This document shows positions 44,884 to 54,800 of a stretch of 64,000 nucleotides of DNA, piece after piece. The DNA is from Chitinimonas viridis. Lineage in GTDB: Bacteria > Pseudomonadota > Gammaproteobacteria > Burkholderiales > Chitinimonadaceae. The translations under genes were made by a program, and so were the position numbers. The stretch covers positions 907,143 to 971,142 of the forward strand of contig NZ_JAUFPU010000018.1 in assembly GCF_030409555.1 (NCBI RefSeq). The letters run 5' to 3'. The notes beneath the pieces are model-generated. The model searched no databases. It was not told where the DNA came from and worked only from the letters and a program-made list of their open reading frames with translations. How positions within the stretch are numbered: position 1 is the first letter of the stretch; each line of letters opens with the position of its first letter.

Positions 44884-45459
44884 ATGACCATGAAGCAAGT
44901 GCTGACCCTCGATATCGCCGGCCGACCCTATGCCTGGCTGAATCCCGAAGAAGCCGTAACCTACTACGCCAAGAACAAGGTGGCGTGGGAACTGGGCCGT
45001 GCCCGTGCCGTATTCCGTGGCGGCTACAACCACCATGGTGCCCGTTCGCGCATTGAAGTGGCGCCCATCATTGCCATTGCCGGCAGCGAGATCATGGCCT
45101 CCATGGCTTGGGATCAGCTGGTGCTGAGCGACCGCGACAATACCCTGCTGTTCAAGCGAGACCAGAATACCTGTGGCTACTGTGGCCGCCGTCTTGCCCG
45201 CCGCTACCTGACCCGTGACCACATCCTGGCCCGCAGCCGTGGTGGCAAGGATACCTGGACCAATTGCGTGACTGCCTGCCGTGACTGCAACCAGGCCAAA
45301 GGCGCCAAGATGGTGGAGGATTTCCGCCCCCTGATCTATGTGCCTTACGCACCCTGCCGGTTCGAGCATTTCCTGCTCAGTGGCCGCAATGTGCTGGCCG
45401 ATCAGCATGCCTACCTCAGGGCCAAGCTGCCCAAACACAGTCGCCTGCGGGCACACTGA
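44884..45459 (+). CDS. HNH endonuclease
   Basis: The 191-residue protein carries a zinc-ribbon HNH domain at about 100-145: CGYCGRRLARRYLTRDHILA, then RSRGGKDTWTNCVTACRDCN. The CxxC...CxxC ligands and the DH...N..N-type core are visible. It begins MTMKQVLTLDIAGRPYAWLN, after AAGGTGACATC. This HNH family is common as a single gene in proteobacteria and is of unknown target. A strong terminator follows directly. Confidence 0.88.
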   Translation: MTMKQVLTLDIAGRPYAWLNPEEAVTYYAKNKVAWELGRARAVFRGGYNHHGARSRIEVAPIIAIAGSEIMASMAWDQLVLSDRDNTLLFKRDQNTCGYCGRRLARRYLTRDHILARSRGGKDTWTNCVTACRDCNQAKGAKMVEDFRPLIYVPYAPCRFEHFLLSGRNVLADQHAYLRAKLPKHSRLRAH

Positions 45460-45496
45460 AAGCCAAGCGTTCCAGCCGGACACTTGGCTTTTTTTC
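45460..45496 (+). terminator. Intrinsic terminator of the HNH gene
   Basis: AAGCCAAG pairs with CTTGGCTT (8 bp), followed by six T residues; it begins at the last base of the HNH stop codon. Confidence 0.95.
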
Positions 45497-45595
45497 TGCC
45501 TGCCGGGTTTGCAGGCCTGTGAACCTGCCCACAGGCAAACCGCCAGGGCGGCTGCTAGGATGGCGCCATTGTCTGCCGCCTACCGGAGCCTGTGC

Positions 45596-46894
45596 GTGTC
45601 TCTACCCCCCTTGCATCCCGATGGCCAGCCCGTACGCCTAGCCGTGCTGGGCTTGGGCTATGTGGGGCTACCGCTGGCGGTGGCCTTTGCCCGATTATTC
45701 CCGGTGCTGGGTTTTGATACCGATGCGGCCAGGGTGGCCGCCATCCAGCAGGGCCACGACGCCACCCGCTCGCTGAGCGCCGCCGAACTGGTGGCGGCAA
45801 GCCAGCTGCGTTGCAGCAGCGAGGCTGCCGACCTGGCAGGCTGCAATGTCTATATCGTCACCGTGCCTACTCCCCTGGATGCGGCGCTGCAGCCTGATCT
45901 TGCCGCAGTGCTGGCGGCCACCCGGCTGGTCGGCCAGGCCATGGCGGCGGGCGCGGTGGTCATCTACGAATCCACCGTCTACCCCGGGGTGACCGAGGCG
46001 CATTGCGCCCCGCTGCTGGCCCAGGTATCGGGTCTCTCCTTCAACACCGGCTTTGTGGTGGGCTATAGCCCTGAACGGGTCAGCCCTGGCGATGGCACGC
46101 GGCGGCTGGCCGATATCTGCAAGCTGGTGTCGGGTTCTACCCCGGCGGCGGCAGAATTCATCGAGGCCCTGTACGGCTGCGTCGTGCCGGCGGGCGTCTA
46201 TCGTACCGGCAGCATTGCCGTGGCCGAGGCGGCCAAGCTGATAGAAAACACCCAGCGCGATCTCAATATCGCCTTGGTGAACGAGCTGGCCATGGTGTTC
46301 TCGCGCCTGGGGCTGGATACCGTGGAGGTGCTGGAAGCGGCCGGTAGCAAGTGGAACTTCCAGCCCTACCGGCCTGGCCTGGTGGGGGGGCACTGCATCA
46401 GCGTCGATCCCTATTATCTGTGCCACCAGGCCCGCACCGTTGGCCATACGCCGCAGCTGGTGCTGGCAGCCAGGCAGGTGAATGAGGGCATGGCCCACCA
46501 TGTGGCGGGCGAGGTGCTACGGCTGATGGCACGGGCTGGCCTGGCCGTGGCGGGCGCCCCGGTGTTGGTGCTGGGCTTTGCCTTCAAGGAAGCCTGCCCC
46601 GATATCCGCAATACCAAGGTGGCAGACCTGGTGCGCGAGCTGCAGGCCTGCGGTGCCAGGGTGGATATCTACGACCCCTGGGTCGATGCCACCGAGGCCT
46701 TCAGGCAGTACGACCTCCGCCTCCTGAGCCAACCACCCCAACCGGGCCGCTATGCCGCCCTGGTGCTGGCCGTGCCGCAGCCGGAGTTTTTGCACTGGGG
46801 CGTGGCGGGCCTGCGGGCGCTGGGTCAGCCCGGCCATGTGCTATACGACCTCAAGTCGGCCCTGCCGCAGGGTGCGGCGGATGGGCGATTGTAG
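45596..46894 (+). CDS. UDP/GDP-sugar 6-dehydrogenase (WbpA/VipA-like)
   Basis: A 432-residue nucleotide-sugar dehydrogenase. The NAD-binding loop is VLGLGYVGLPLAVAFA, the catalytic cysteine is in GGHCISVDPYYL, and SPERVSPGD and FKEACPDIRNTK are present. The sequence is nearer UDP-HexNAc dehydrogenases (TviB/VipA, WbpO) than UDP-glucose dehydrogenase. GTG at 45596 is chosen because CGGAG lies eight bases upstream; an ATG at 45560 is in frame. Its stop directly abuts the stop of the convergent ligase gene. It probably supplies a uronic-acid type sugar to the cluster's glycosyltransferases. Confidence 0.85.
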   Translation: MSLPPLHPDGQPVRLAVLGLGYVGLPLAVAFARLFPVLGFDTDAARVAAIQQGHDATRSLSAAELVAASQLRCSSEAADLAGCNVYIVTVPTPLDAALQPDLAAVLAATRLVGQAMAAGAVVIYESTVYPGVTEAHCAPLLAQVSGLSFNTGFVVGYSPERVSPGDGTRRLADICKLVSGSTPAAAEFIEALYGCVVPAGVYRTGSIAVAEAAKLIENTQRDLNIALVNELAMVFSRLGLDTVEVLEAAGSKWNFQPYRPGLVGGHCISVDPYYLCHQARTVGHTPQLVLAARQVNEGMAHHVAGEVLRLMARAGLAVAGAPVLVLGFAFKEACPDIRNTKVADLVRELQACGARVDIYDPWVDATEAFRQYDLRLLSQPPQPGRYAALVLAVPQPEFLHWGVAGLRALGQPGHVLYDLKSALPQGAADGRL

Positions 46895-48451
46895 CTACTG
46901 GCTGTCTGCAACCGACAGGGCCGTCTTGTCGACCTTGCCGCTGCTGGTGCGTGGCAGCTGCTCCACCAGGCTCAGGTACTGGGGTACATGGCTGGGTTCC
47001 AATTGCCGCCGGCAGGCGGCCAGCAGGCTGTCGACATCCAGCAAGGCACCGCTGGCTGGCAGTACATAGGCCTTGATGGCGTGGCCCCAGACGGGGTCGG
47101 GCACACCGATGACCGCCGCCTCCCTGACGCCGGGCTGTGCCAGCAGGGCCAGCTCCACCTCGCGCGGCGCCACCTTTTCGCCGCGTGATTTGATCACCTC
47201 GTCCATCCGCGCCACAAAGTACAGATAGCCCGCTTCGTCCTGCCGACACAGGTCGCCGGTGTACAGCACCTGCTCGCCGGGCAGGGGGCCGGGCCGCAGG
47301 CGGCGAGCGGTGGCCTCGGGTTTGTTCCAGTAGCCCCGCATGACGGTGGCACCGCGTATCACCAGCTGTCCTACCTGCCCCGGCCCCAGCTTCTGGTCGG
47401 CCTCGTCCACCAGCCACAGTTCGGTGCCGGGTATGGCCAGGCCCACACTGTCGGGTTTGTGCGGCAAGTCCTGCGGCGGCAGATAGCTGCAGCGCTTGCA
47501 CTCGGTCAGACCATACATGGCAAAGAGCTGGGCCTGGGGGAACAGCCGCTGTGCGGTGGCGATATGGCCCGGCGCCAATGCAGCGCCAGTGCTGCTGAGA
47601 TAGCGCAGATGAGGCAGCCCGACCCTGTCCAAGGGCATTTCGGCCAGCAGCGCCAGCACGCTGGGGACTAAAGGCCAGGCGGTGACTGCCTCGCGCCTGG
47701 CGCGGGCCAGCAGTTGCGGCAGGATGGCGTGGGAGCGCTCCAGCAGCACCCTGGCGCCGACAGCGGTGGCCAGGATCAGCTGGTACAGGCCGTAGTCGAA
47801 CGACAGCGGCAAGGCCGCCAGGATCACATCATCCTGCCGATTGCCCAGGTAGTGGTTGATGGCTGCGGTGGCGGCCAGCATGTTGCGGTGGCTCAGCATC
47901 ACCCCCTTGGGCTCGCCGGTGCTGCCCGACGTATAGAGGATGGCGGCCAGATCGATATCCAGGTTCTGCCCCGGTGGCTGGAAGCCGGGTGGCAAAGCGG
48001 CCAGCGCGGCATCATGGCTGCATAGCCCGGGCAGCGGCTGGGTGGCAACGCCGTCGACCAGCACGCAGGCGAGCTGGTGGGATTGCCTTAGCAGGGGGGC
48101 GTGCTGGTCGGCCAGTGCGGCATCGGCCATCAGGGCACGGGCGCCGGTGTCGTGCAGGTAGTAGGCCAGCTTGTCGCTACGGGTATGCGGGCTCACCGGG
48201 CAGACCACCGCGTCGGCCTTGAGCACCGCCCACAGGGCGAGCACGCTGGCGACGCTGTTATCGGCCAGTACGATGACCCGATCACCGCGCACCAGGCCGG
48301 CCTGCAGCAGGGCGTGGGCCAGGGCGTCGCTCTGGCGGGCCAGCTCGGCGTAGCTGAGACGCTGGTGGCCGTAGACCAGGGCGATCTTGTCGGGCAGTTG
48401 CTGTGCGCTGCGCGCCAGATAATCCTGCAGCAGGGAGCCGGGCAGACGCAT
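46895..48451 (-). CDS. AMP-forming acyl-CoA/acyl-ACP ligase
   Basis: This 518-residue ANL-superfamily enzyme shows the P-loop YTSGSTGEPKG, the motif YGLTECKRCSY, TGDLCRQDEAGYLYFVARMD and the C-terminal lysine region RTSSGKVDKTAL. It adenylates a carboxylic acid and passes it to CoA or to a carrier protein. It is divergent from the methyltransferase gene (152-base shared promoter region) and close to a free-standing ACP, so ACP loading is plausible. It also resembles ligases linked to exosortase-type polysaccharide loci. Confidence 0.85.
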   Translation of the reverse strand: MRLPGSLLQDYLARSAQQLPDKIALVYGHQRLSYAELARQSDALAHALLQAGLVRGDRVIVLADNSVASVLALWAVLKADAVVCPVSPHTRSDKLAYYLHDTGARALMADAALADQHAPLLRQSHQLACVLVDGVATQPLPGLCSHDAALAALPPGFQPPGQNLDIDLAAILYTSGSTGEPKGVMLSHRNMLAATAAINHYLGNRQDDVILAALPLSFDYGLYQLILATAVGARVLLERSHAILPQLLARARREAVTAWPLVPSVLALLAEMPLDRVGLPHLRYLSSTGAALAPGHIATAQRLFPQAQLFAMYGLTECKRCSYLPPQDLPHKPDSVGLAIPGTELWLVDEADQKLGPGQVGQLVIRGATVMRGYWNKPEATARRLRPGPLPGEQVLYTGDLCRQDEAGYLYFVARMDEVIKSRGEKVAPREVELALLAQPGVREAAVIGVPDPVWGHAIKAYVLPASGALLDVDSLLAACRRQLEPSHVPQYLSLVEQLPRTSSGKVDKTALSVADSQ

Positions 48452-48603
48452 CTGTGAAGTCCTTCACTATGCCCAGTTGGGCGATGAACTAACATGGCGC
48501 TAAACCTTTGGTGATGCAAGCCATCACTGCATGACTTGTGAAGCGCGTCACAGGGCATGGGCCCGAGCGCTGACCTGATCAGGTACAGACAGGAGGAAGA
48601 GCA

Positions 48604-49374
48604 TTGGATGAAGTCGCACGCCAACCGTCGGTGCAGGAGAGTGCCTGGCGCCTGCTCAAGGGCCTGCGGCCCCGTGCCGTAGACCTGGCCAGGCTGTCGC
48701 TGATCCAGCAGCAGCCGGCCGAGTGGCTGGCCCAGCCCGACCATCTCGTCACGCTGCTGCCGCAACTGGGCCTCAATGACGAAGGCTTGGCGGAGTTTCC
48801 GCCCGCACTGCATGGTAGTTGCGGCCAGGGCCTGCGCATCTGGCAGTACCCCATCCAGTTCGGCCCCTATCTGGCCCAGCTGGCCTGCCTGCAGGTGCGC
48901 TCCTATCTGGAGCTGGGCATACGCCACGGCGGCAGCTACCTGGCCACGGTGGCACTGCTGGAGCGGTTTCGGCCGCTGGATTTTGCCGTGGGGGTGGACA
49001 TCATTCCTTGCGCTGCCATGACCGAATACCAGGCCATCAACCCGCGCAGCCGGTTTGCCTGCCTCAACAGCCAGTCCGCCGAGTTCACGGCGCTGCTGCA
49101 GCAGTACGGCACCGTAGACCTGGTGTTCATCGATTCGCACCATGAGGAAAACCAGTGTCGGCGGGAGTTCGCCGCGTTGGCGCCCTACGCCAACATGATT
49201 GCCTTCCACGATATCAGCAATATCGGCTGTCCCGGCATAGCCAAGGTCTGGCAGGAGATCAAGGCGCTGCCCGGCTGGACCTGCCATGAGTACACCGAGC
49301 AATACCCCGGTCTGGGCCCCTACATGGGGATAGGCCTGGCCATCAAGAACAGCCGTCTGGACGAGTTGGGCTAG
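48604..49374 (+). CDS. Class I SAM-dependent methyltransferase (CmcI-like)
   Basis: The 256-residue protein has a Rossmann methyltransferase core with SYLELGIRHGGSYLATVALL and DLVFIDSHHEENQCRREF, as in the cephalosporin-hydroxylase/CmcI and methyltransferase-24 group. The start is TTG at 48604, with AGGAGGAAGAGC just upstream. It is the first gene of the plus-strand biosynthetic operon; the ACP follows after 24 bases. The methyl acceptor is unknown. Confidence 0.75.
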   Translation: MDEVARQPSVQESAWRLLKGLRPRAVDLARLSLIQQQPAEWLAQPDHLVTLLPQLGLNDEGLAEFPPALHGSCGQGLRIWQYPIQFGPYLAQLACLQVRSYLELGIRHGGSYLATVALLERFRPLDFAVGVDIIPCAAMTEYQAINPRSRFACLNSQSAEFTALLQQYGTVDLVFIDSHHEENQCRREFAALAPYANMIAFHDISNIGCPGIAKVWQEIKALPGWTCHEYTEQYPGLGPYMGIGLAIKNSRLDELG

Positions 49375-49398
49375 CGTGCCAGGACGGCGGAGGAAAAC

Positions 49399-49671
49399 AT
49401 GCAAACCACCATCGCAACCATCAAGGCCATCGTGGCCAAACTCAAGCGTGAACCTGCCCTGGCCCAGAGCCTGGGTGATACCGCCGACCTGATCAACGAG
49501 GTCGGGCTTGATTCCTTGGAGATGCTGCAGTTCATGCTGGAGGTGGAGGAGCGCCTGGGCATAGAGATCGACTTCGACGCGTTGGAGTTCGATTACCTGC
49601 GCTCCATCGCCACCCTGGCGGGCTTTCTGCAGAACATGCCACGGCGCCAGGCGGCAACGGGGCTGGCATGA
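49399..49671 (+). CDS. Free-standing acyl carrier protein
   Basis: A 90-residue four-helix carrier with the phosphopantetheine site in EVGLDSLEMLQF (Ser in DSLEM) and an acidic helix II. It overlaps the next gene by four bases. It could carry the acyl group made by the nearby ligase to the NRPS condensation domain. Confidence 0.88.
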   Translation: MQTTIATIKAIVAKLKREPALAQSLGDTADLINEVGLDSLEMLQFMLEVEERLGIEIDFDALEFDYLRSIATLAGFLQNMPRRQAATGLA

Positions 49672-50774
49672 GTGCGCCGGTCGCCGTCATCCTTACCTCG
49701 GCCGTCGGGCTGGGGGTTTATATCCCCGCCCTGTTGATACAGGGACGCTTGCGCCAGCAGGGGCTGGTCGTGCGCTGTGAGGTGCTGGAGGACTATTACA
49801 CCGCCAGCCGCCAGCAAAGCCATATTGCCCACGGCGAGGCACATCACGCCGATTTTGCCCTGGCGCAGCTGGCCCACCGCATGGCCCGCGACGTGCAGGG
49901 CTGCCTCGACGGCGAACGGCTGCAGACCTTGCTGGCGGACTGGGCCCGGCAAGGCTGCCGCCATTTCATGGTGTGGTCAGGCTTCTGGCTGCCCATCCTG
50001 GCGCGCTACCAGGCCCAGACCGGCTGGGCGCTGGAGATAGACCATTGCCGCATCGATGCCGAGATGTCGGCGTCTTTCCGGGTGCATGCCGATCTCGCCG
50101 CCCAGGGCCGGGAAATCTGGCTATGGCATGGCGATGCCGGCCGGCTGGTGCATGAGATACCCGTGGGTAGCGCCCCACCCCTGCCCTGGCAGCAGCGGCA
50201 GGCGCGGCTGACCGTCCATGGCGGCGGCTGGGGCATAGGCACCTACCAGGCGCGGGCCGAGGCGCTGGCGCAGGCCGGCTTCGCGCTGGATCGCGTCATC
50301 CACACCGAGGCGGAGGCCACCGTCGCCCGGCCCGGCGACGCCTGCTTCCTGCTGCAGCCCGGCTGGCGGGCCTGGCACCGCGATGCTGCCGGTGAGCTGC
50401 AGTTCCCAGCCATGGGCGAAGTCACTGCTTCACGTGAAACCCTCTATCTGCGGCGTGCCCAATACCATGTGCTGTATGACGTGATACGCCGTAACCAGGC
50501 CATCGTCAGTAAGCCGGGCGGTTGCACGCTGATCGATTCGCTGGCATCGGCCACGCCGGTCGTGCTGCTGGAACCCTATGGCTATGCCGAGGCCCGCAAT
50601 GCCGACATCTGGCTGCAGCTGGGCTTTGGCATACGCTACGAGGACTGGCGCGACAGTGGTTTCGACCCCGCCCTGTTGGCACAGCTGCATCACAATCTGC
50701 TGGCCCACGCCGGGCGCGGCACCGACTATCCGCAGGCCTATGCAGCCAGGCTGCTGCAGGAGCAAGCCGCATGA
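49668..50774 (+). CDS. GT-B-fold glycosyltransferase-like protein
   Basis: This encodes 368 residues. The N-terminus (VAVILTSAVGLGVYIPALLI) and the C-terminal region SKPGGCTLIDSLASATPVVL fit the GT28/UGT-like GT-B fold, in which the latter stretch binds the sugar nucleotide. ATGA overlaps join it to the ACP and to the radical SAM gene. Its coding sequence contains a parS-like site at 50426-50441. The acceptor is unknown. Confidence 0.65.
   Translation: MSAPVAVILTSAVGLGVYIPALLIQGRLRQQGLVVRCEVLEDYYTASRQQSHIAHGEAHHADFALAQLAHRMARDVQGCLDGERLQTLLADWARQGCRHFMVWSGFWLPILARYQAQTGWALEIDHCRIDAEMSASFRVHADLAAQGREIWLWHGDAGRLVHEIPVGSAPPLPWQQRQARLTVHGGGWGIGTYQARAEALAQAGFALDRVIHTEAEATVARPGDACFLLQPGWRAWHRDAAGELQFPAMGEVTASRETLYLRRAQYHVLYDVIRRNQAIVSKPGGCTLIDSLASATPVVLLEPYGYAEARNADIWLQLGFGIRYEDWRDSGFDPALLAQLHHNLLAHAGRGTDYPQAYAARLLQEQAA
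50426..50441. promoter_or_regulatory. parS-like ParB-binding site 4 (inside a gene)
   Basis: The core GCTTCACGTGAAAC (50427-50440) matches GTTNCACGTGAAAC at 13 of 14 positions. It falls in the coding region of the glycosyltransferase, as parS sites often do. Confidence 0.55.
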
Positions 50775-51880
50775 TACGGTTGTCCGACGCACTGGCCGCC
50801 CCTTCCTGGGTGGTGATACAGCTGCTGGAGCAGTGCAATCTGCGCTGCACCATGTGCTACGAGTGGGGTGACAATGGCGCCTACCATGGCTTGGACAAAC
50901 TGGCGACGCTGGATCTCGAGCTGGTGCTGCGCACGGTGGACGAGTGCCTGCCGAGCAAGCCCACCTTCGAGTTCTTCGGCGGCGAACCCCTGCTCTACCC
51001 CGGCATCTGGCAGGTGATACGCCGCATACGCGAGGGCGGCTGCGAGCTGGCCTTCCCCACCAATGGCACGCTGCTGGAGAAATACGCCGAACAGCTGGTC
51101 GACCAAGGCCCCACCCGCTTGTGGATATCGCTGGATGGCCCGGCGGCCATCAATGACAGGCAACGCGGCCGTGGTGTGTTCAAGCGGGTGATGCGCGGGC
51201 TGGCCAAGCTGCAGGCGGTGAAGCAGGCCAGGGGCAGTCGCTACCCCGAGCTGGGCATCACCTATGTGGTGACACCGGCCAATTGCGATTTCGTGGCGTC
51301 CTTCTTTTTGCAGGATATCGATCTCAGCCTGTTGTCCTGCGTCAGCATCGAGCTGCAGAGCTATGCCACCCATGCCCAGACCGAGGCCTATGCCGAGGTG
51401 CTCAAGACCGAATTCGGCGTGCAGGGCGCCCCCTGTGCCCGTGCCTATGCGCGCGACCCGGCCATTTTCGCCGGCATAGACAGCGACAGCCTGACAGCCC
51501 AGCTGCAGGCCGTGGCACAGGCCTGTGCAGAGCGCGGCATCCTGTTCCACAGCCAGCCCAAAACCCTGCAGGCCGACAATATCCGGCAATACTTCTCGGC
51601 CAACTGGCAGGCCATGGTAGACCGCAAGAGCCGCTGCGGCGTGCCCTGGCTGGCCGCCGAGATTTCGGCGCGGGGCGAGGTCAGTACCTGCCATTCCTTT
51701 TACGACCTGCCCATAGGCAATATCCACCAGCAACCGTTGCTGGAGATCTGGCGGGGCGAGCGGCTCAGGCAGGTGCGCGAGCATCTGCGCGGCCAGCTGT
51801 TTCCCATCTGTACCGCCTGTTGCCGTTATTACGGTGGCGCCGGTGCCCTGCCTGCACCGGCGGCCCAACATGGCGGATAG
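50771..51880 (+). CDS. Radical SAM/SPASM enzyme 1
   Basis: The 369-residue protein has the radical SAM cluster motif CNLRCTMC at about residues 22-29 and GGEPLLYP. A C-terminal SPASM-type region follows with CGVPWLAAEI, STCHSFYDLPIGNI and CTACCRYYGG for auxiliary iron-sulfur clusters. SPASM enzymes modify peptides, or carrier-bound or sugar substrates, by radical chemistry. The ATG at 50771 overlaps the upstream stop; its end overlaps the NRPS start by 11 bases. Confidence 0.88.
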   Translation: MIRLSDALAAPSWVVIQLLEQCNLRCTMCYEWGDNGAYHGLDKLATLDLELVLRTVDECLPSKPTFEFFGGEPLLYPGIWQVIRRIREGGCELAFPTNGTLLEKYAEQLVDQGPTRLWISLDGPAAINDRQRGRGVFKRVMRGLAKLQAVKQARGSRYPELGITYVVTPANCDFVASFFLQDIDLSLLSCVSIELQSYATHAQTEAYAEVLKTEFGVQGAPCARAYARDPAIFAGIDSDSLTAQLQAVAQACAERGILFHSQPKTLQADNIRQYFSANWQAMVDRKSRCGVPWLAAEISARGEVSTCHSFYDLPIGNIHQQPLLEIWRGERLRQVREHLRGQLFPICTACCRYYGGAGALPAPAAQHGG

Positions 51881-54800
51881 CGCTGCCACCCATGCGGGGC
51901 ATGCCGCCCGCTGGGGTGCGGTGCGGGCTGGCCTGCAGGCGCAGCGCCAGGCACCGCCGCTGGCACGGCAGGACCGCAGTGGGCCGCTGCCGGCCAGCTT
52001 TGCTCAGCAGCGGCTATGGCTGCTGGAGCAGTTGAGCGGCCCCAGTGCTCAGCACAATCTCTGCGTGAGCCTGCGCCTGCGCGGCCCGCTGCATACATCG
52101 GCGCTGCAACACAGCCTGGCCCTGCTGCTGGAGCGGCACGAGGCTCTGCGCACCACCCTGTATCTGGACGACGGCGTGCTGTTGCAGCGCATACATCCGG
52201 CCACAGGCTTTCACTTGCAGCTGCATCAGGTGGCCGATGAGGCCGCGCTGGCCGAGCTGGCCCGCACCGAGGCGGCCACGCCGTTCGACCTGAACCGGCC
52301 ACCGCTGCTGCGCGCCAGCCTGCTGCAGCTGGATGCTCAGCAGCATTGCCTGCTGCTGACCCACCACCATCTGGCCTTCGACGGTTGGTCGTTCGAGGTA
52401 TTTATGGCCGAGCTGGGGCAGCTGTATGGCCCCCTGGCCCAGGGCATGCCTGCGCAACTGCCCCCTCTGCAATGGCAGTACGCCGATTACGCCGCCTGGC
52501 AGCGCGGCTGGCTGCAGGGCGAGCCGCTGGAGCGACTGCAGGCATACTGGCTGGCCCGGATGGCTGGGCCACCCGCCGCGCTGCAACTGCCCGCCGACAA
52601 GCCGGCGGGCGGGGTGGCGCAGCGGCGTGGCGCCTGTGTGCAGTTCGACCTGTCGCCGGTGCTGAGCCAGGCCTGCAGGGCCATGGCCGCGCAGGAAGGC
52701 GTGACGCTGTTTGTACTGCTGCTGGCGGCCTACCAGACCTTGCTGTACCGGCATGGCGGCCAAGCCGACATCGTGGTTGGCACGCCTGTCGCCAACCGCA
52801 ACCGGCGGGAACTGCAAGGCCTGGTGGGCCTGCTGGTCAACACCCTGCCGCTGCGCAGCCAGATGCAGGGCGAGGCCAGCTTTCGTGGCCTGCTGGGGCA
52901 GTTACGGCAGACGGTGCTGGAGGCCTACCGCCACCAGGACATGCCATTCGAGCTGCTGGTGCAAGCCTTGCCCCTGCCGCGCCAGCCGCATGTGCCCCCG
53001 CTGGTGCAGACCCTGTTTGCCTACCTCAACCTGCCTCCTTCCGGCTGGTCGTTACCTGGGCTGGCGGTAGCAGCCGACAATGTGGCCAATGGCACGGCCA
53101 GGATGGACCTGAGCCTGACCCTGTGGGAGCGCGATGGCTGCCTGGGTGGCCAGCTGGAGTATGACTGCGACCGCTTTACCCCCGCTGCGGCCAGTCGCAT
53201 GCTGGCGCAATGGCAGACGCTGCTGGCGGCCGCCGTGGCAGAACCGGGCCTGAGCCTGGATGCCCTGCCCCTGCTGACGCCGCAGGCGCTTGAACTGGCC
53301 TGGCGGCAAGGCTGTGGCCCCAGGCCTGATTACCCCCGCGATAGCAGCATCCCGGCTTGCTTCGATACCTGGGCCGAGGCCCAGCCCGAGGCACCGGCTC
53401 TGGTCTGCGGCGGGCAGATGCTCAGCTACGGGGCCTTGGCGCGGCGCGCCAACCAGCTGGCACACAGCCTGGCCGGCCAGGTCAGCCCTGGGGCGCTGGT
53501 CGGTATCTGCCTGCCGGCCGGGGTGGACTACATCGTGGCCATGCTGGCGGTACTCAAGTGTGGTGCTGCCTTTGTGCCGCTGCTGCAGGATGAACCGGCG
53601 GGCCGGGTGCTGGCAGCCCTGGGCGGCCGGCCGCTGGCCGTGGTGTTGAGCCATGCCGGCTTTGCACCGCAGCTGGCAGGGCTGGCACCCGTGCAGCTGC
53701 TCGACGCTACTGCGCGGGCCGGCCTGCCGGAGACGCCGCCGTTGCGCCCGGTGGCGGCTGACGACTTGGCCTATGTGATGTTCACCTCCGGGTCTACCGG
53801 TACACCCAAGGGGGTATGCACGCCACACCGGGGGGTGTTGCGGCTGGTGCTGGGTGCCAACTACGCCGACCTGGGGCCGGGCCACACCTTGCTGCAATTG
53901 GCGCCGCTGGCGTTTGATGCGGCAACCTTCGAGGTCTGGGGCGCCTTGCTCAACGGCGCGCGCCTGGTGCTGCCGCCCATGCCCCGCCCCAGCCTGGGTG
54001 AGATAGCCGGCCTGATACGGCAGCATGGTGTGACCACGCTCTGGCTGACCACCGGGCTGTTCGAGGCCATGCAGGATGCCGAGCCTGCAGCCTTGGCCCT
54101 GCCTGGCCAGTTGCTGGTGGGGGGCGATGTGCTGTCGCCCGGCCATGCCCGGCGCTACCTGCAAGGGCTGCCCGCTGGGCGTTTGATCAATTGCTATGGC
54201 CCGACCGAGAACACCACCTTCAGTACCTTTCATACCGTGACCCTGGCCGATACCGAGGGCGCCATACCGCTGGGTCGGCCGGTAAGCCATACCGATGTGC
54301 ACATACTGGATAGCCTGGGGCAACCGGTCCCCTGCGGCGTGGTGGGCGAGGCCTGGCTGGGCGGCGACGGCCTGATGCGGGGTTATCTGGGCCAGCCCGA
54401 GGCCACGGCGGCTGCCCTGCAGTCACTGCCGCTCGCCCACGGCCAGCCGCTGTACCGCAGTGGTGATCTGATGCGCTGGCGCGAGGATGGCACGCTGGCC
54501 TTTGTGGGCCGGGTTGATGGCCAGCTCAAGCTGCGCGGCTACCGGGTCGAGCCGGGCGAGATCGAGGCCGTACTGGCCAGCCACCCGCTGGTGGCCCGGG
54601 CACTGGTCTGCGCGGCGCCGTCGCGGCAGCAACTGCAGGCCCATGTGGTGGCGGTACCGGCCAGTCCGGACGAGGCCAATTTGCGCTCACTGCTGTTGGC
54701 CTATTTACGGGAGCGCCTGCCGGCGCCGTTACAGCCGTCCGAACTGTGGCTGCACGCCAGCCTGCCGCTGACGCCGACAGGCAAGCTGGATAGGGCCACG

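Noticed and set aside
45596-46894. UDP-glucose 6-dehydrogenase (Ugd)
   Set aside because: The motifs fit the wider NDP-sugar dehydrogenase family but look nearer the UDP-HexNAc type, so no specific symbol was assigned.
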